A stretch of 64,000 nucleotides of DNA from Pantoea sp. Cy-639. GTDB taxonomy: Bacteria > Pseudomonadota > Gammaproteobacteria > Pseudomonadales > Pseudomonadaceae. Numbering within the stretch: the stretch's first letter is position 1; every line of letters starts with the position of its first letter. The notes beneath the pieces are model-generated. The model saw nothing but the letters and a program-made list of their open reading frames with translations. It was not told the DNA's origin and did no database searches. The translations under genes and the position numbers were made by a program. The stretch is taken from assembly GCF_011752525.1 (NCBI RefSeq), contig NZ_VWXI01000008.1, positions 62,001-126,000 of the forward strand, in the 5' to 3' direction. Positions 18,601-26,387 of this stretch are shown in pieces.

Positions 18601-18809
18601 GCCTGCTCCAGCGGTGCGGCGACGGTTTCGCCGATCACCTTGGGGTTGGCGCCGGGGAAGTTGGCACGCACCACCACGGTGGGCGGCACCACTTCGGGGT
18701 ATTCGCTGATCGGCAGCTGGAACAGCGAGATCGAACCCGCGATCAGCAGCACCAGCGACAGCACCGCGGCGAAGATCGGCCGGGTAATGAAGAATTTCGA
18801 GAAGTTCAT
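15630..18809 (-). CDS. mexF: RND multidrug efflux permease MexF
   Basis: This is a 1059-residue inner-membrane proton-driven pump of the HAE1 RND family. The N-terminus MNFSKFFITRPIFAAVLSLV and the stretch QLPISEYPEVVPPTVVVRAN are close to MexF as I know it, more so than to MexB. The proton-relay segment in helix 4, VLAIGIVVDDAIVVVENVER, has the paired aspartates, and the C-terminal repeat has LIVLVGLACKNAILIVEFAK. Twelve helices and two large periplasmic loops fit the family. It is the middle gene of mexE-mexF-oprN, 12 bp after mexE. MexF pumps in Pseudomonas export chloramphenicol, fluoroquinolones, trimethoprim and quorum-signal precursors. Confidence 0.93.
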   Translation of the reverse strand: MNFSKFFITRPIFAAVLSLVLLIAGSISLFQLPISEYPEVVPPTVVVRANFPGANPKVIGETVAAPLEQAITGVENMLYMSSQSTADGKLTLTITFALGTDLDNAQVQVQNRVTRTQPKLPEEVTRIGITVDKASPDLTMVVHLTSPDNRYDMLYLSNYAILNIKDELARLGGVGDVQLFGMGDYSLRVWLDPNKTASRNLTASDVVAAIREQNRQVAAGQLGAPPAPGSTSFQLSINTQGRLVNEEEFENIIIRAGADGEITRLKDIARVELGSSQYALRSLLNNQPAVALPIFQRPGSNAIQISDEVRAKMAELKKDFPEGMDYSIVYDPTVFVRGSIEAVVHTLFEALILVVLVVILFLQTWRASIIPLMAVPVSLIGTFAVMHLFGFSLNALSLFGLVLAIGIVVDDAIVVVENVERNIGLGLKPLEATQKAMAEVTGPIIATALVLCAVFVPAAFISGLTGQFYKQFALTIAISTVISAFNSLTLSPALAAVLLKDHHAPKDRFSLFLEKLLGSWLFAPFNRFFDRASHGYVGGVRRVIRSSGIALFVYAGLMGLTYLGFSSTPTGFVPAQDKQYLVAFAQLPDAASLDRTEAVIKRMSEIALKQPGVADSVAFPGLSINGFTNSPNSGIVFTPLKPFNERKDPSQSAGAIAAALNAQFADIQDAYIAIFPPPPVQGLGTIGGFRLQIEDRGNLGYEALYKETQNIIAKSHNVPELAGLFTSYQVNVPQVDAAIDREKAKTHGVAINDIFDTLQVYLGSLYTNDFNRFGRTYQVNVQAEQQFRLDAEQIGQLKVRNNLGEMIPLATFLKVSDTSGPDRVMHYNGFITAEINGAAAPGYSSGQAEAAIEKLLKEELPNGMTFEWTDLTYQQILSGNTALFVFPLCVLLAFLVLAAQYESWSLPLAVILIVPMTLLSAITGVIISGSDNNIFTQIGLIVLVGLACKNAILIVEFAKDEQAKGLDPLAAVLEACRLRLRPILMTSIAFIMGVVPLVFSSGAGAEMRHAMGVAVFSGMIGVTVFGLFLTPVFFFLIRRFVERRQARKAERAPALETHA

Positions 18810-18821
18810 CGATGGGGTCCC

Positions 18822-20063
18822 TTAACCGCGAGGCGCCTGGGCGCTGGCGACTTTTTCGTTGGTGCCGGCCATTCTCGGTGCCGGATTGCTGGCCTCCAGG
18901 GCCTGGCGCTGCTGGGCGAGGGCGGCGAGGGTCTGCTCACTGGCCATCGGCGTTTCTTCCGGCGTCACTGGCGAGCCGGGGCGCACACGCTGCAAGCCCT
19001 TGACCACGATGCGGTCGTCCTTGGCCAGGCCACTGCGCACGATGCGCAGGCCTTCGAGCTTGGGCCCCAGCTCCACGGCGCGGTAGGCGGCCTTGTTGTC
19101 CTTGTCCATGACCAGCACGAACTTCTTGCCCAGGTCGGTGCCGACCGCTTCGTCGTTGATCAGCATGGCGTCGTACTGGGCGCTGCCGACCAGTTTCAGG
19201 CGCGCGTAGAGGCCTGGGGTGAACTGGCCGTCGCGGTTGTCGAACACCGCGCGGCCGCGGATGGTGCCGGTGCGTGGATTGACCTGGTTGTCGACGAAAT
19301 TCATCTGGCCCAGGTGCGGGTTGCCGGTCTCGCTGGTCAGGCCCAGGTACACCGGGGTGCTCTGGCCGCGCTGGCCGTCGCGTGCCAGTTGGGTGTACTT
19401 GAGGTACACGCGCTCGTCGGCATCGAAGTAGGCGTAGACCTTGTCGGTGGAGACCAGGCTGGTCAGCGGGGTGACATCGGCGGTGACGATGTTGCCGGCG
19501 GTGAACTGGGCCCGGCTGACGCGGCCGCTGATGGGTGCGGTGACGCGGGTGAAGCTCAGGTTCAGACGGGCCAGGTCGAGCTGGGCCTGGATCGCATCGA
19601 CCCCGGCGCGGGCCTCGGCGGCGGCGCTGCTGCGCGACTCGGCCAGTTCGGCGGAGATAGCGTTGCTGTCGCGCAGACGCTCGCCCCGGCGGGCCTCGTT
19701 GGCGCTGCGGATGGCAGTGGCCTTGGCTTGTTGCAGTTGGGCCTCGAGACGGCGGACCTCAGCCTGGAACGGGCGTGGATCGATCTGGAACAGCAGGTCG
19801 CCTTTCTTCACCTGGGCACCTTCGGTGAAGGCCACCAGGTCGATCTGGCCGGACACCCGCGGGCGCACCTCGACGGTTTCCGGCGCTTCGAGGCGGCCGG
19901 TGAACTCGTCCCATTCGTTGATCGGCTGTTCGATGACCTTGGCGACGCTGACCTTGGGCGCGGCGGGAGCCTGCACGGCGTCGGGGGTGCGGCCGCAAGC
20001 GCTGAGCACCACCACTGCCAGGGCAGCGAGGGGGAAGCGCAAGGGTTTGAGTGAGTGATCCAT
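18822..20063 (-). CDS. mexE: Periplasmic adaptor (membrane fusion protein) MexE
   Basis: This is a 413-residue lipoprotein; MexE is normally 414. The signal sequence ends LAVVVLSACG, a lipobox. It then shows the barrel-sandwich half-motifs PRVSGQIDLVAFTEGAQVKK and LSFTRVTAPISGRVSRAQFT, a coiled-coil hairpin between them (residues about 100-165), and beta-barrel and membrane-proximal domains. ATG 20063 was chosen because a GGAG lies eight bases upstream and the signal peptide begins at once. It bridges MexF and OprN. In P. aeruginosa the operon is activated by the LysR protein MexT encoded next door; no such gene is adjacent here. Confidence 0.92.
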   Translation of the reverse strand: MDHSLKPLRFPLAALAVVVLSACGRTPDAVQAPAAPKVSVAKVIEQPINEWDEFTGRLEAPETVEVRPRVSGQIDLVAFTEGAQVKKGDLLFQIDPRPFQAEVRRLEAQLQQAKATAIRSANEARRGERLRDSNAISAELAESRSSAAAEARAGVDAIQAQLDLARLNLSFTRVTAPISGRVSRAQFTAGNIVTADVTPLTSLVSTDKVYAYFDADERVYLKYTQLARDGQRGQSTPVYLGLTSETGNPHLGQMNFVDNQVNPRTGTIRGRAVFDNRDGQFTPGLYARLKLVGSAQYDAMLINDEAVGTDLGKKFVLVMDKDNKAAYRAVELGPKLEGLRIVRSGLAKDDRIVVKGLQRVRPGSPVTPEETPMASEQTLAALAQQRQALEASNPAPRMAGTNEKVASAQAPRG

Positions 20064-20108
20064 GGAGAACTCCGCCAATGTATTAGTAGTGGGCGGAGTG
20101 TGAGTGTC

Positions 20109-20158
20109 TTGCGCGTGACGCACGAATCAAACGGAGCGAAGGTTATTATCACGCGCAA
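20109..20158. promoter_or_regulatory. Inverted repeat in the mexE / MFS divergent promoter
   Basis: TTGCGCGTGA (20109-20118) and TCACGCGCAA (20149-20158) are perfect inverted 10-mers, 30 bp apart, so half-site centres are 40 bp apart. They lie in the 176-bp gap between mexE and the MFS gene. Spacing close to four helical turns would suit a regulator that binds two sites and loops or tetramerises. The identity of the regulator is unknown. Confidence 0.45.
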
Positions 20159-20239
20159 TGATATGTTCGCTGCTTTCATCGATGATGACGGATACTGCCG
20201 TGCGCTGCGTGCCAGCCACGCCCAACCAAGGCTTGCGCG

Positions 20240-21409
20240 ATGACTCGTGATCTTCGAACACCCTCCAACCGGACGATCGTCTGCCTCGGGATCCTGCAGA
20301 TCCTGGTCTGGGGTGGTTCGTTCTTTCTCATGGCCGTGATGGCCGAGCCGATCAGTCGCGACACCGGCTGGCCCGCACAATGGGTGTATGGCGCGCTGTC
20401 GCTGAGCCTGCTGGTGGCTGCCGCGCTGGCACCGCTGTCGAGCCGGCTGATCGCCCGTCATGGTGGGCGTGCGCAGCTGGCCGCGAGTGGCGCGGTGGTG
20501 GCGCTGGGCCTGCTGCTGATGGCTGCCAGCCAGGGGCTGCCCGGCTTTCTGCTGGCCTGGGCGGTGATCGGCGTGGGCATGGCCATGGGCTTGTACGAGG
20601 CCCTGTTCGCCACTCTGGGCGCGTTGTACGCCGAGGGCGCGGGCCGGGCGATTACCGGGGTGACGCTGATCGCCGGCTTCGCCTCGACCCTGTCCTGGCC
20701 GACGGTGGCGTTGCTGATCGAGCAGCTTGGCTGGCGCCAGGCCTGCGTGCTCTATGCCGGGGTTCTGCTGCTGGTGGTGCCGGCACTGTACTGGAAGGTG
20801 CTGCCGGCAGGTGAAAGCGTCGCCGCGCCTCGGGCGGTGCAGGGCGAGGAAGGCGCGCTCGACCCCGGGCTGTACCGCCTGCTGACGACGATCTTCGCCA
20901 TCGGCGCGATCATCATGACGGCCATCGCCGTGCAACTGGTTGCGGTGCTGCAGGGCCTGGGCCATTCGTTGGCGGCGGCCATCGGCCTGGCTGCGATGCT
21001 GGGGCCGAGCCAGGTGGCTTCGCGGGTATTGCAGGTGCTGGTGGGACGACGGCATCCGGTGTGGACGGCGCTGGTCTGGACGGGCCTGGTGCTGCTGGGG
21101 CTGCTGCTGGTGGCCTTTGCGCCCATGGCGACCGCGCTGGGCCTGCTGATTTTCGGCTGCGGCAATGGCCTGCGGGCCATCGTTCGCGGGCTGCTGCCCC
21201 TGGCGATGCTGCCACCGGCGCAGTATGTGCTGCTGATGGGGCGGATGTCGCGCCCGTCGCTGATCGGGCAGGCGCTGACACCACTGGTGGGCGGCTACCT
21301 GCTCGAGCACCTGGGGGCACACGGGGTGCTGTACTGCCTGGTCGGACTGGCTGCGATCAATCTGGCTCTGGTACTGAACGTACTGCGACGAGTGCGCAAA
21401 AGTGCGTAA
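20240..21409 (+). CDS. Major facilitator superfamily transporter
   Basis: This is a 389-residue membrane protein with about 12 helices, starting MTRDLRTPSNRTIVCLGILQ. The first cytoplasmic loop between helices 2 and 3 carries SSRLIARHGGRAQLAASGAV, the MFS A-motif position. The two six-helix halves are separated by a polar loop around residues 190-215 (AAPRAVQGEEGALDPG). No signature identifies the substrate; it could be a drug, a sugar acid or an aromatic compound. It diverges from mexEF-oprN and shares its regulatory region, so co-regulation is possible. It is followed by a hairpin facing the convergent giant gene. Confidence 0.85.
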   Translation: MTRDLRTPSNRTIVCLGILQILVWGGSFFLMAVMAEPISRDTGWPAQWVYGALSLSLLVAAALAPLSSRLIARHGGRAQLAASGAVVALGLLLMAASQGLPGFLLAWAVIGVGMAMGLYEALFATLGALYAEGAGRAITGVTLIAGFASTLSWPTVALLIEQLGWRQACVLYAGVLLLVVPALYWKVLPAGESVAAPRAVQGEEGALDPGLYRLLTTIFAIGAIIMTAIAVQLVAVLQGLGHSLAAAIGLAAMLGPSQVASRVLQVLVGRRHPVWTALVWTGLVLLGLLLVAFAPMATALGLLIFGCGNGLRAIVRGLLPLAMLPPAQYVLLMGRMSRPSLIGQALTPLVGGYLLEHLGAHGVLYCLVGLAAINLALVLNVLRRVRKSA

Positions 21410-21412
21410 GGG

Positions 21413-21436
21413 GGCAGGGCTGCGACCAGCCCTGCC
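21413..21436. terminator. Bidirectional hairpin between MFS gene and giant effector-like gene
   Basis: GGCAGGGCT-GCGACC-AGCCCTGCC is a perfect nine-base stem. It starts three bases after the MFS stop and lies eight bases from the stop of the convergent gene. Confidence 0.6.
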
Positions 21437-21443
21437 AGTCCGG

Positions 21444-24400
21444 TCAGATGTAAGACATGGGCAGATCGAGCAATCTGGCCGCAGGTTGTGCCAGTGCCCG
21501 CTGGCGGTAGTAGATGTCCTGATCGATTCGCGTCAGTCGTCGCCAGGTTTCCTCGACCGACTGTGGCTGGCTGCGCTGGAATGCCTGGGTTCTCATCAGG
21601 TTGCGCAGGTCCCGGCGATAACTCAGCGGCAGGCGCTCCCAGACTGCCCGACGTTCTGCTCCGGCGTATGCCAGCAGGGGCTCGTATTCGAGGTCGGCGA
21701 TCAGCAAGTCGATCCCGGTGGCCTGGTAATAGTCTCCGATCTGTCGCCAGACTTCCTCGCCCAGGCCATCACCTTCCAGGCGCAGTGCCCGGGCGACCCG
21801 GGCCGGGAGCAGATTCGCCGTGGGCAGCTGGACCAGTGGGTTATGGGCAAAGTCCAGGGCCAGCGGCTCGATCAGGGTGTGCAGGCCCTCGGGCAGGCTG
21901 GCCAGGCCGCAATCGGTCATGTAGACGGTGCTCAGTTCAGGGTGCAGGGCCAGGTTGGGTGCGCGCCCCAGCGGGCAGTAGGAGAGGTCGAGCACCCGCA
22001 GGTTCGCGTAACGATCGAGATCGAGCTGAGTCGTGTCGCTCCACACCAGTGGATTGCGATCGATATCGAGCCACTGCAAGGTTTCGGCATGTGGCAGGCG
22101 CGGCAGGCGGGTGAAGCCACTGCTGGTCAGCATCAGGCGGTTGAGCGTCGGCATGCGTTCCAGCCAGGCCGGAGGAATCCGGCTTGTGCGCGGATTGAAC
22201 GACAGACGCAGTTCGTTGACGTGCCCCAGCCCGTCGGGCAGCGGCAGGTCGGCGAGGTCTGTGTCGGCCAGGTCAAGCCCGCCGAGATCGAGGGCGACGA
22301 TACCGCGGCCATTGCCGATCGGTACGACCTCCGTGCGCCGCCAGGCGCTTTCCACTCGTTGGCTGGCCTGGCGGCGGTCAGGGTGCTCACCGGCCCAGTC
22401 ATGCAAGTCTCTGCGTAGATTGCCCAGTTGGGTATCCAGGCGATCCACTTCCATGGTTGGCGACAGACCTTGGGCACGCCACTGCGCGGCGAGTTGCTGG
22501 TACTCGGTCTCGGTGGTGCGCGGGAACAGGCGGCGGTAGCGCACGGCCGTCGGGGAGCGCAGGTGCGTGCGCGGATAGCCACGGGCCGAGTCGCCGCCGC
22601 GCAGCAGCCCTCGGTTCCACTTCCAGTCGGGGACGCGGCCCAACAGGCGCTGGAAACCTTGTCGGTCGCTGGCCGCCATTTCCAGCAGCCGTGCACGCAG
22701 ATCGGCGCCATCGAGCAAGCCCAGGGCCTCACGCCGGGCGACGGGCAGCGCGGCAACGACGGCGCGGCACAGGTCGGGATCACTGACGCCGGCTACGGGG
22801 CGCTCGCCGAGAAACGCTTCATAACCGCTCGCTGACTTGAGGACCACCACCTGCTCCTTGCCCTGCGCACTTGCGGTGGCTTCCAGGACCGAGCCGTCGG
22901 GGCTGCCTGCTCTTATTTCCAGCCGCAGGTCGGCTGGCCAGCGAGGCAGGCGCTGAACCGCGGCGAGCAACAGGCGCTCACCCGCCGAGGAGGGGGGATA
23001 GGCCAGCGACAGGGCCTCGAGTGTCCGGGTCAGCGGCAACTCACGTTCGACCTCGGTTATTTCCTCTTGCAACCAGGCCGGCCAAGTGTCCTCCGATCCG
23101 AGCCCGGTGCCCCCCAGACGGGCCGTGAGGCGCCTGGCCAGCGCACGTCCCAGCTGTGGCCGTTCACGGTAGAGGCGTTCGGCGAGCGGGTCGCTATCGA
23201 CCTGGCTGTTGGCGAAGGTGTCGAGCCAGGCCTCGGCCTGTGTCCCTGAACCCTCGGCCAACGCCGCCCTGGCCATGCGCAGCGCCCGCAGGCGGGCCAG
23301 GCTGTCGGCCAGCAGGGGCGGAGTGGGCTTGCCCCCGAGGTACACCTGCAACAGGGCCTGCTCGTCCGTGCCGCTGATCTGCATGGCCTGGCGCACCTCG
23401 GCATCGGCGAAATCGTCGAACCAGGGGCCCAGGCGTCGGACCAGGCGTGGACCGTCCCAGCTGTGTGGTTGCTCGTGCTCGGCGTGCCAGGCACCTTCAT
23501 CGTTGTGCGCCAGCGGCGGTTGCCAGGCCTCTGCGTCACTGGGGTGGAGCAAGCGCCAGCGGCCTGTGACCGTGTCCAGGCGCTGTTCGTACAGCCGGCC
23601 ATCCAGGCGGATGAAATGGCGAGCGTCGTGCTGGTATTGCCCCAGGGCGTTGGGCTGCAAGTCCGTGGGTAGCTCGACCGGGCTGCGGTAGGGGGCCAGC
23701 TCGGGCGACCACAGCCGTGTTGTGCCATCGGCTTTGCGCACCGGTTCGAGGGTGTCGAGCAATGGGCTGCCGAGCAATTTCGGCATGGCCTTGCCGGCCA
23801 TGTGCAGGCCGCCGATCAGCGCCAGGTTGAGGCCGACCACCTCGAGGTGGTGCAGGGCCTGGTGGCGGTCACCAAGCTGCCAGGCCTGCCAGCCTTCGTA
23901 GGCTTCGTCCAGCAACTGGCAGGCGGTGATGGCGAGCATCAGGGTGCCGATCGCGGGCACGAAGAAGCCGGCCAGCATCAGCGCGGTCATGCCCAGGCTT
24001 TCCCACTCGTCGATGCGCCGCTGGCGGAGCTGCTCGTCGGCGTCGGCACTGGGCACCGCGACCTGACGCGCTTCGGCCTTGAGGCGGGCAAGGTGCTCGC
24101 GCTGGAGAAAGGCGAACAGCTCGCCATCGATCGACTGGGTGGCCAGGTGCAGGTTGGCGCCTGCGCGCAGCGGCCAAGCCTGGTCCATGGCCGACTCTCC
24201 CGTGGCATCCAGGTTCTGGCGCAGGCGGTCGATGAAGCTGGCCTGGGTGTCGCGCCGCACGTAACGCAGGAACCTGGCACGCCAGTCGGCTTGCAGCAGG
24301 TCGGTGCACAGTTGCTCCTGCAGGTGCCCAAGGCTTGGGTAGTGACGCAGCGGTTCGGGTTGCCCCGGCAGGTAGAGCAGCAGTCCCGCATCGCCCTGTG

Positions 24401-25250
24401 CAATGACCAGCACATCGTGCAGGGTAATGCCGAACAGTGACAGTTGCAGGCCGTGCGGCGGTGCCGGGCCGTCGAGCAGCGCCTTGACGGTGTCCACGGC
24501 GGCGCCGTCGACCTGCTGGCGCAGGTAGGCGAGGTCGCTGTCCAGGCGCAGACGTTCGCGGAGCACCTCGATGGTCTGTCGGGTGGCCTCCGGGGTCCCC
24601 AGGAGGCTGTCGAGGTGTTCCTGGTAGCGCTGGCCGAGATCGAGCGAGCGGCAGCTGTGGGCGAAGGCTTCTGGGCTCAGGGGCAGGGGCTGGAGGGTGC
24701 AGGTTTGCGAGTCGAGATCGATATCCACCAAGGTTTCACTGTCGCCCAGGGTGGTCTTGCCGGTGACTTTGGTCGGTGTGACATGGATATCGCCGCTGCG
24801 GGCAATGGCACTCTCGAGGCTGAAGGTCTGGCCGTCCGGGAAGTTCTGCAGCGCAGCCTCGAGCAGGCTTTGACGGCGATGGTGAGTGACGTAGACCTGC
24901 CAGGTGAAGACATGCCGGGCATGCACCAGTTCAGTGTCGCGCAACGGTGCCGTGAAGCCATGCTCGTCGAGCAGATGCCTGGCCAGCAGCGGCTCGGCGA
25001 ACTCGGCGATCTGCTTGAGCCCGCGTAGCGAGCGGGCCAGGGTGGTTTGTGCCTGATCCAGGCGGTGTTGGCTGGCGATGACGGCTTCGCGCAGGCCGGG
25101 GACGGCATTGGCAAAGGTCGGGTCGTCCTGGTACGGCGACAGGGTTTGCCTGAGCGCCTGCCAATCCTCGGGGCCGGCGTGCCGGGCCCATTGCGGTAGA
25201 CGTTGCTCGAGCAGTGGTTGGTAGGGGTGATCGGGTGTTGACTGTGGCAT
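21444..25250 (-). CDS. Giant DUF6543/leucine-rich-repeat protein lacking a NEL catalytic domain
   Basis: The start at ATG 25250 (AAGGTG five bases upstream; an ATG ten codons earlier has no ribosome site) gives 1268 residues. The N-terminal 800 residues resemble the region called DUF6543 or dermonecrotic-toxin-like in large pseudomonad proteins. It contains a hydrophobic segment near 415-440 (ALMLAGFFVPAIGTLMLAIT) and the shared block LPTDLQPNALGQYQHDARHF. Leucine-rich repeats follow at about 1010-1170 (LPDGLGHVNELRLSFNPRTS, LQWLDIDRNPLVW). The protein ends after a short helical region (WERLPLSYRRDLRNLMRT to DLPMSYI). In the paralogue at 39931-44859 a NEL ubiquitin-ligase domain with catalytic Cys follows at this point; here it is absent. 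It has no signal peptide. The function is probably toxin- or effector-like; the secretion route is unknown. Confidence 0.8.
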   Translation of the reverse strand: MPQSTPDHPYQPLLEQRLPQWARHAGPEDWQALRQTLSPYQDDPTFANAVPGLREAVIASQHRLDQAQTTLARSLRGLKQIAEFAEPLLARHLLDEHGFTAPLRDTELVHARHVFTWQVYVTHHRRQSLLEAALQNFPDGQTFSLESAIARSGDIHVTPTKVTGKTTLGDSETLVDIDLDSQTCTLQPLPLSPEAFAHSCRSLDLGQRYQEHLDSLLGTPEATRQTIEVLRERLRLDSDLAYLRQQVDGAAVDTVKALLDGPAPPHGLQLSLFGITLHDVLVIAQGDAGLLLYLPGQPEPLRHYPSLGHLQEQLCTDLLQADWRARFLRYVRRDTQASFIDRLRQNLDATGESAMDQAWPLRAGANLHLATQSIDGELFAFLQREHLARLKAEARQVAVPSADADEQLRQRRIDEWESLGMTALMLAGFFVPAIGTLMLAITACQLLDEAYEGWQAWQLGDRHQALHHLEVVGLNLALIGGLHMAGKAMPKLLGSPLLDTLEPVRKADGTTRLWSPELAPYRSPVELPTDLQPNALGQYQHDARHFIRLDGRLYEQRLDTVTGRWRLLHPSDAEAWQPPLAHNDEGAWHAEHEQPHSWDGPRLVRRLGPWFDDFADAEVRQAMQISGTDEQALLQVYLGGKPTPPLLADSLARLRALRMARAALAEGSGTQAEAWLDTFANSQVDSDPLAERLYRERPQLGRALARRLTARLGGTGLGSEDTWPAWLQEEITEVERELPLTRTLEALSLAYPPSSAGERLLLAAVQRLPRWPADLRLEIRAGSPDGSVLEATASAQGKEQVVVLKSASGYEAFLGERPVAGVSDPDLCRAVVAALPVARREALGLLDGADLRARLLEMAASDRQGFQRLLGRVPDWKWNRGLLRGGDSARGYPRTHLRSPTAVRYRRLFPRTTETEYQQLAAQWRAQGLSPTMEVDRLDTQLGNLRRDLHDWAGEHPDRRQASQRVESAWRRTEVVPIGNGRGIVALDLGGLDLADTDLADLPLPDGLGHVNELRLSFNPRTSRIPPAWLERMPTLNRLMLTSSGFTRLPRLPHAETLQWLDIDRNPLVWSDTTQLDLDRYANLRVLDLSYCPLGRAPNLALHPELSTVYMTDCGLASLPEGLHTLIEPLALDFAHNPLVQLPTANLLPARVARALRLEGDGLGEEVWRQIGDYYQATGIDLLIADLEYEPLLAYAGAERRAVWERLPLSYRRDLRNLMRTQAFQRSQPQSVEETWRRLTRIDQDIYYRQRALAQPAARLLDLPMSYI

Positions 25251-25418
25251 GCGGGCACCTTGCTGTGGGGAAAGGTGCATCTGACGGCAAGGGGAGGTGC
25301 GTGTGGTGGTAGAGGTGTCTCGTGCTGGTCTTGCACCTTCGATTCGGAGCCTTGATGGGGGATCACCCGCGAGCGGCTGGACAAGGAGTACGTGGCGGCG
25401 GGGTAGAACCTCCTGATC

Positions 25419-25787
25419 TCAACCCCCACTCGCCAGCGCACTCTGCAACCGCGCCAGCGCCGGCCCTTCCCGTTGCCGATCGAACACCTGCAGCGACACC
25501 TCCAGCATCCCACCTGCTGCCGCGCGCGCCAGCCGTTGCTCACAGCGCAGGCGCAGGCGCCCCTGGTCGCACTCGAACTGAAGCACCCCTGGCTTGGCGC
25601 TGCCCTCCAGGCGCAACTCGGCCAGGCGTCCCTGGGCCGCCAGCAGCGCCAGCGACTTGTCGCGCAGCAGGCCGTTGCCCTGGGTCATCAGCCCTGTGGC
25701 GCGCACGGCGGCAGCCATGGCCACGGCAACGATGGTCAAGGCCACCAGCACTTCGATCAGGGTGAAACCAGCCTGCGTCCGCCTCAC
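25419..25787 (-). CDS. gspI: Type II secretion minor pseudopilin GspI
   Basis: This is a 122-residue prepilin-like protein starting at GTG 25787. The leader is only six residues (RRTQAG), followed by the prepilin peptidase site G/FTLIEV and a hydrophobic helix, FTLIEVLVALTIVAVAMAAA. Length and sequence suit GspI (HxcV/XcpV type). No ATG is available at a sensible place upstream. It diverges from gspG, whereas in most type II operons gspI is co-directional with gspG-H-J-K. It would help assemble the tip of the pseudopilus with GspK. GspH and GspJ are not found nearby. Confidence 0.8.
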   Translation of the reverse strand: MRRTQAGFTLIEVLVALTIVAVAMAAAVRATGLMTQGNGLLRDKSLALLAAQGRLAELRLEGSAKPGVLQFECDQGRLRLRCEQRLARAAAGGMLEVSLQVFDRQREGPALARLQSALASGG

Positions 25788-25934
25788 GGCAGCACCTGCG
25801 CACAAGGGAAAACGGCAATGTAGAGCGCCTGGGTGACGGTTTGACGACGACAACTCCCGAGCTTTTTCAATATCGGTGACATACCTGCTTGCAACAATCG
25901 GCCCCCGATTCGAACTCATGCAAGGAATGCCGAG

Positions 25935-26381
25935 ATGCAGATCGCCCGTCGCCGCGCCACAGGCCGCCGTTCCCGCCAGCAGGGCTTCACCCTGATCGAG
26001 ATCATGGTGGTGGTGGTGATCCTCGGGATCCTCGCCGCGATGGTGGTGCCCAAGGTGCTCGACCGTCCCGACCAGGCCCGGGCCACCGCCGCGCGCCAGG
26101 ACATCGCCGGGTTGATGCAGGCGCTCAAGCTCTACCGCCTGGACAACGGCAGCTATCCGAACCAGAACCAGGGCCTGAAGGTGCTGGTGGAAAAACCGGC
26201 CCAGGCCAAGGATGGCCAGTGGCGCGCCTACCTCGACCGCCTGCCCAACGACCCGTGGGGCCGTCCGTACCAGTACCTGAACCCCGGCGCCAACGGCGAG
26301 GTCGACGTGTTCTCCCTGGGCGCCGATGGTCAGGCCGGCGGCGACGGGGTGAACAGCGACATCGGCTCCTGGCAGCTGTGA
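25935..26381 (+). CDS. gspG: Type II secretion major pseudopilin GspG
   Basis: This is a 148-residue major pseudopilin. A positively charged leader (MQIARRRATGRRSRQQG) precedes the cleavage site and the hydrophobic helix FTLIEIMVVVVILGILAAMV with the invariant Glu at +5. It is followed by KVLDRPDQARATAARQDI, the DNGSYPNQNQGLKVL segment and the C-terminal calcium-site region NDPWGRPYQYLNPG, all typical of GspG. An AAGGA site lies about eight bases before the ATG. It is the first gene of the plus-strand operon gspG-K-L-M-D-E-F. The leader requires a prepilin peptidase (GspO/PilD) encoded elsewhere. Confidence 0.96.
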   Translation: MQIARRRATGRRSRQQGFTLIEIMVVVVILGILAAMVVPKVLDRPDQARATAARQDIAGLMQALKLYRLDNGSYPNQNQGLKVLVEKPAQAKDGQWRAYLDRLPNDPWGRPYQYLNPGANGEVDVFSLGADGQAGGDGVNSDIGSWQL

Positions 26382-26387
26382 CCGGCC

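Noticed and set aside
20160..20200. Possible MexT (nod-box-like) site with ATCGAT upstream of mexE
   Set aside because: Only the CATCGATG palindrome fits; the flanking ATCA and AC-AT elements at the right distances could not be found.
25841..25873. TTGACG ... CAATAT as a sigma-70 promoter for gspG
   Set aside because: The spacer is about 21 bp, too long for a convincing promoter.
25788..25934. Pho box in the gspI/gspG gap, expected if the system were phosphate-controlled like Hxc
   Set aside because: Only one TGTCA-like half was found, with no second half at 11 bp.
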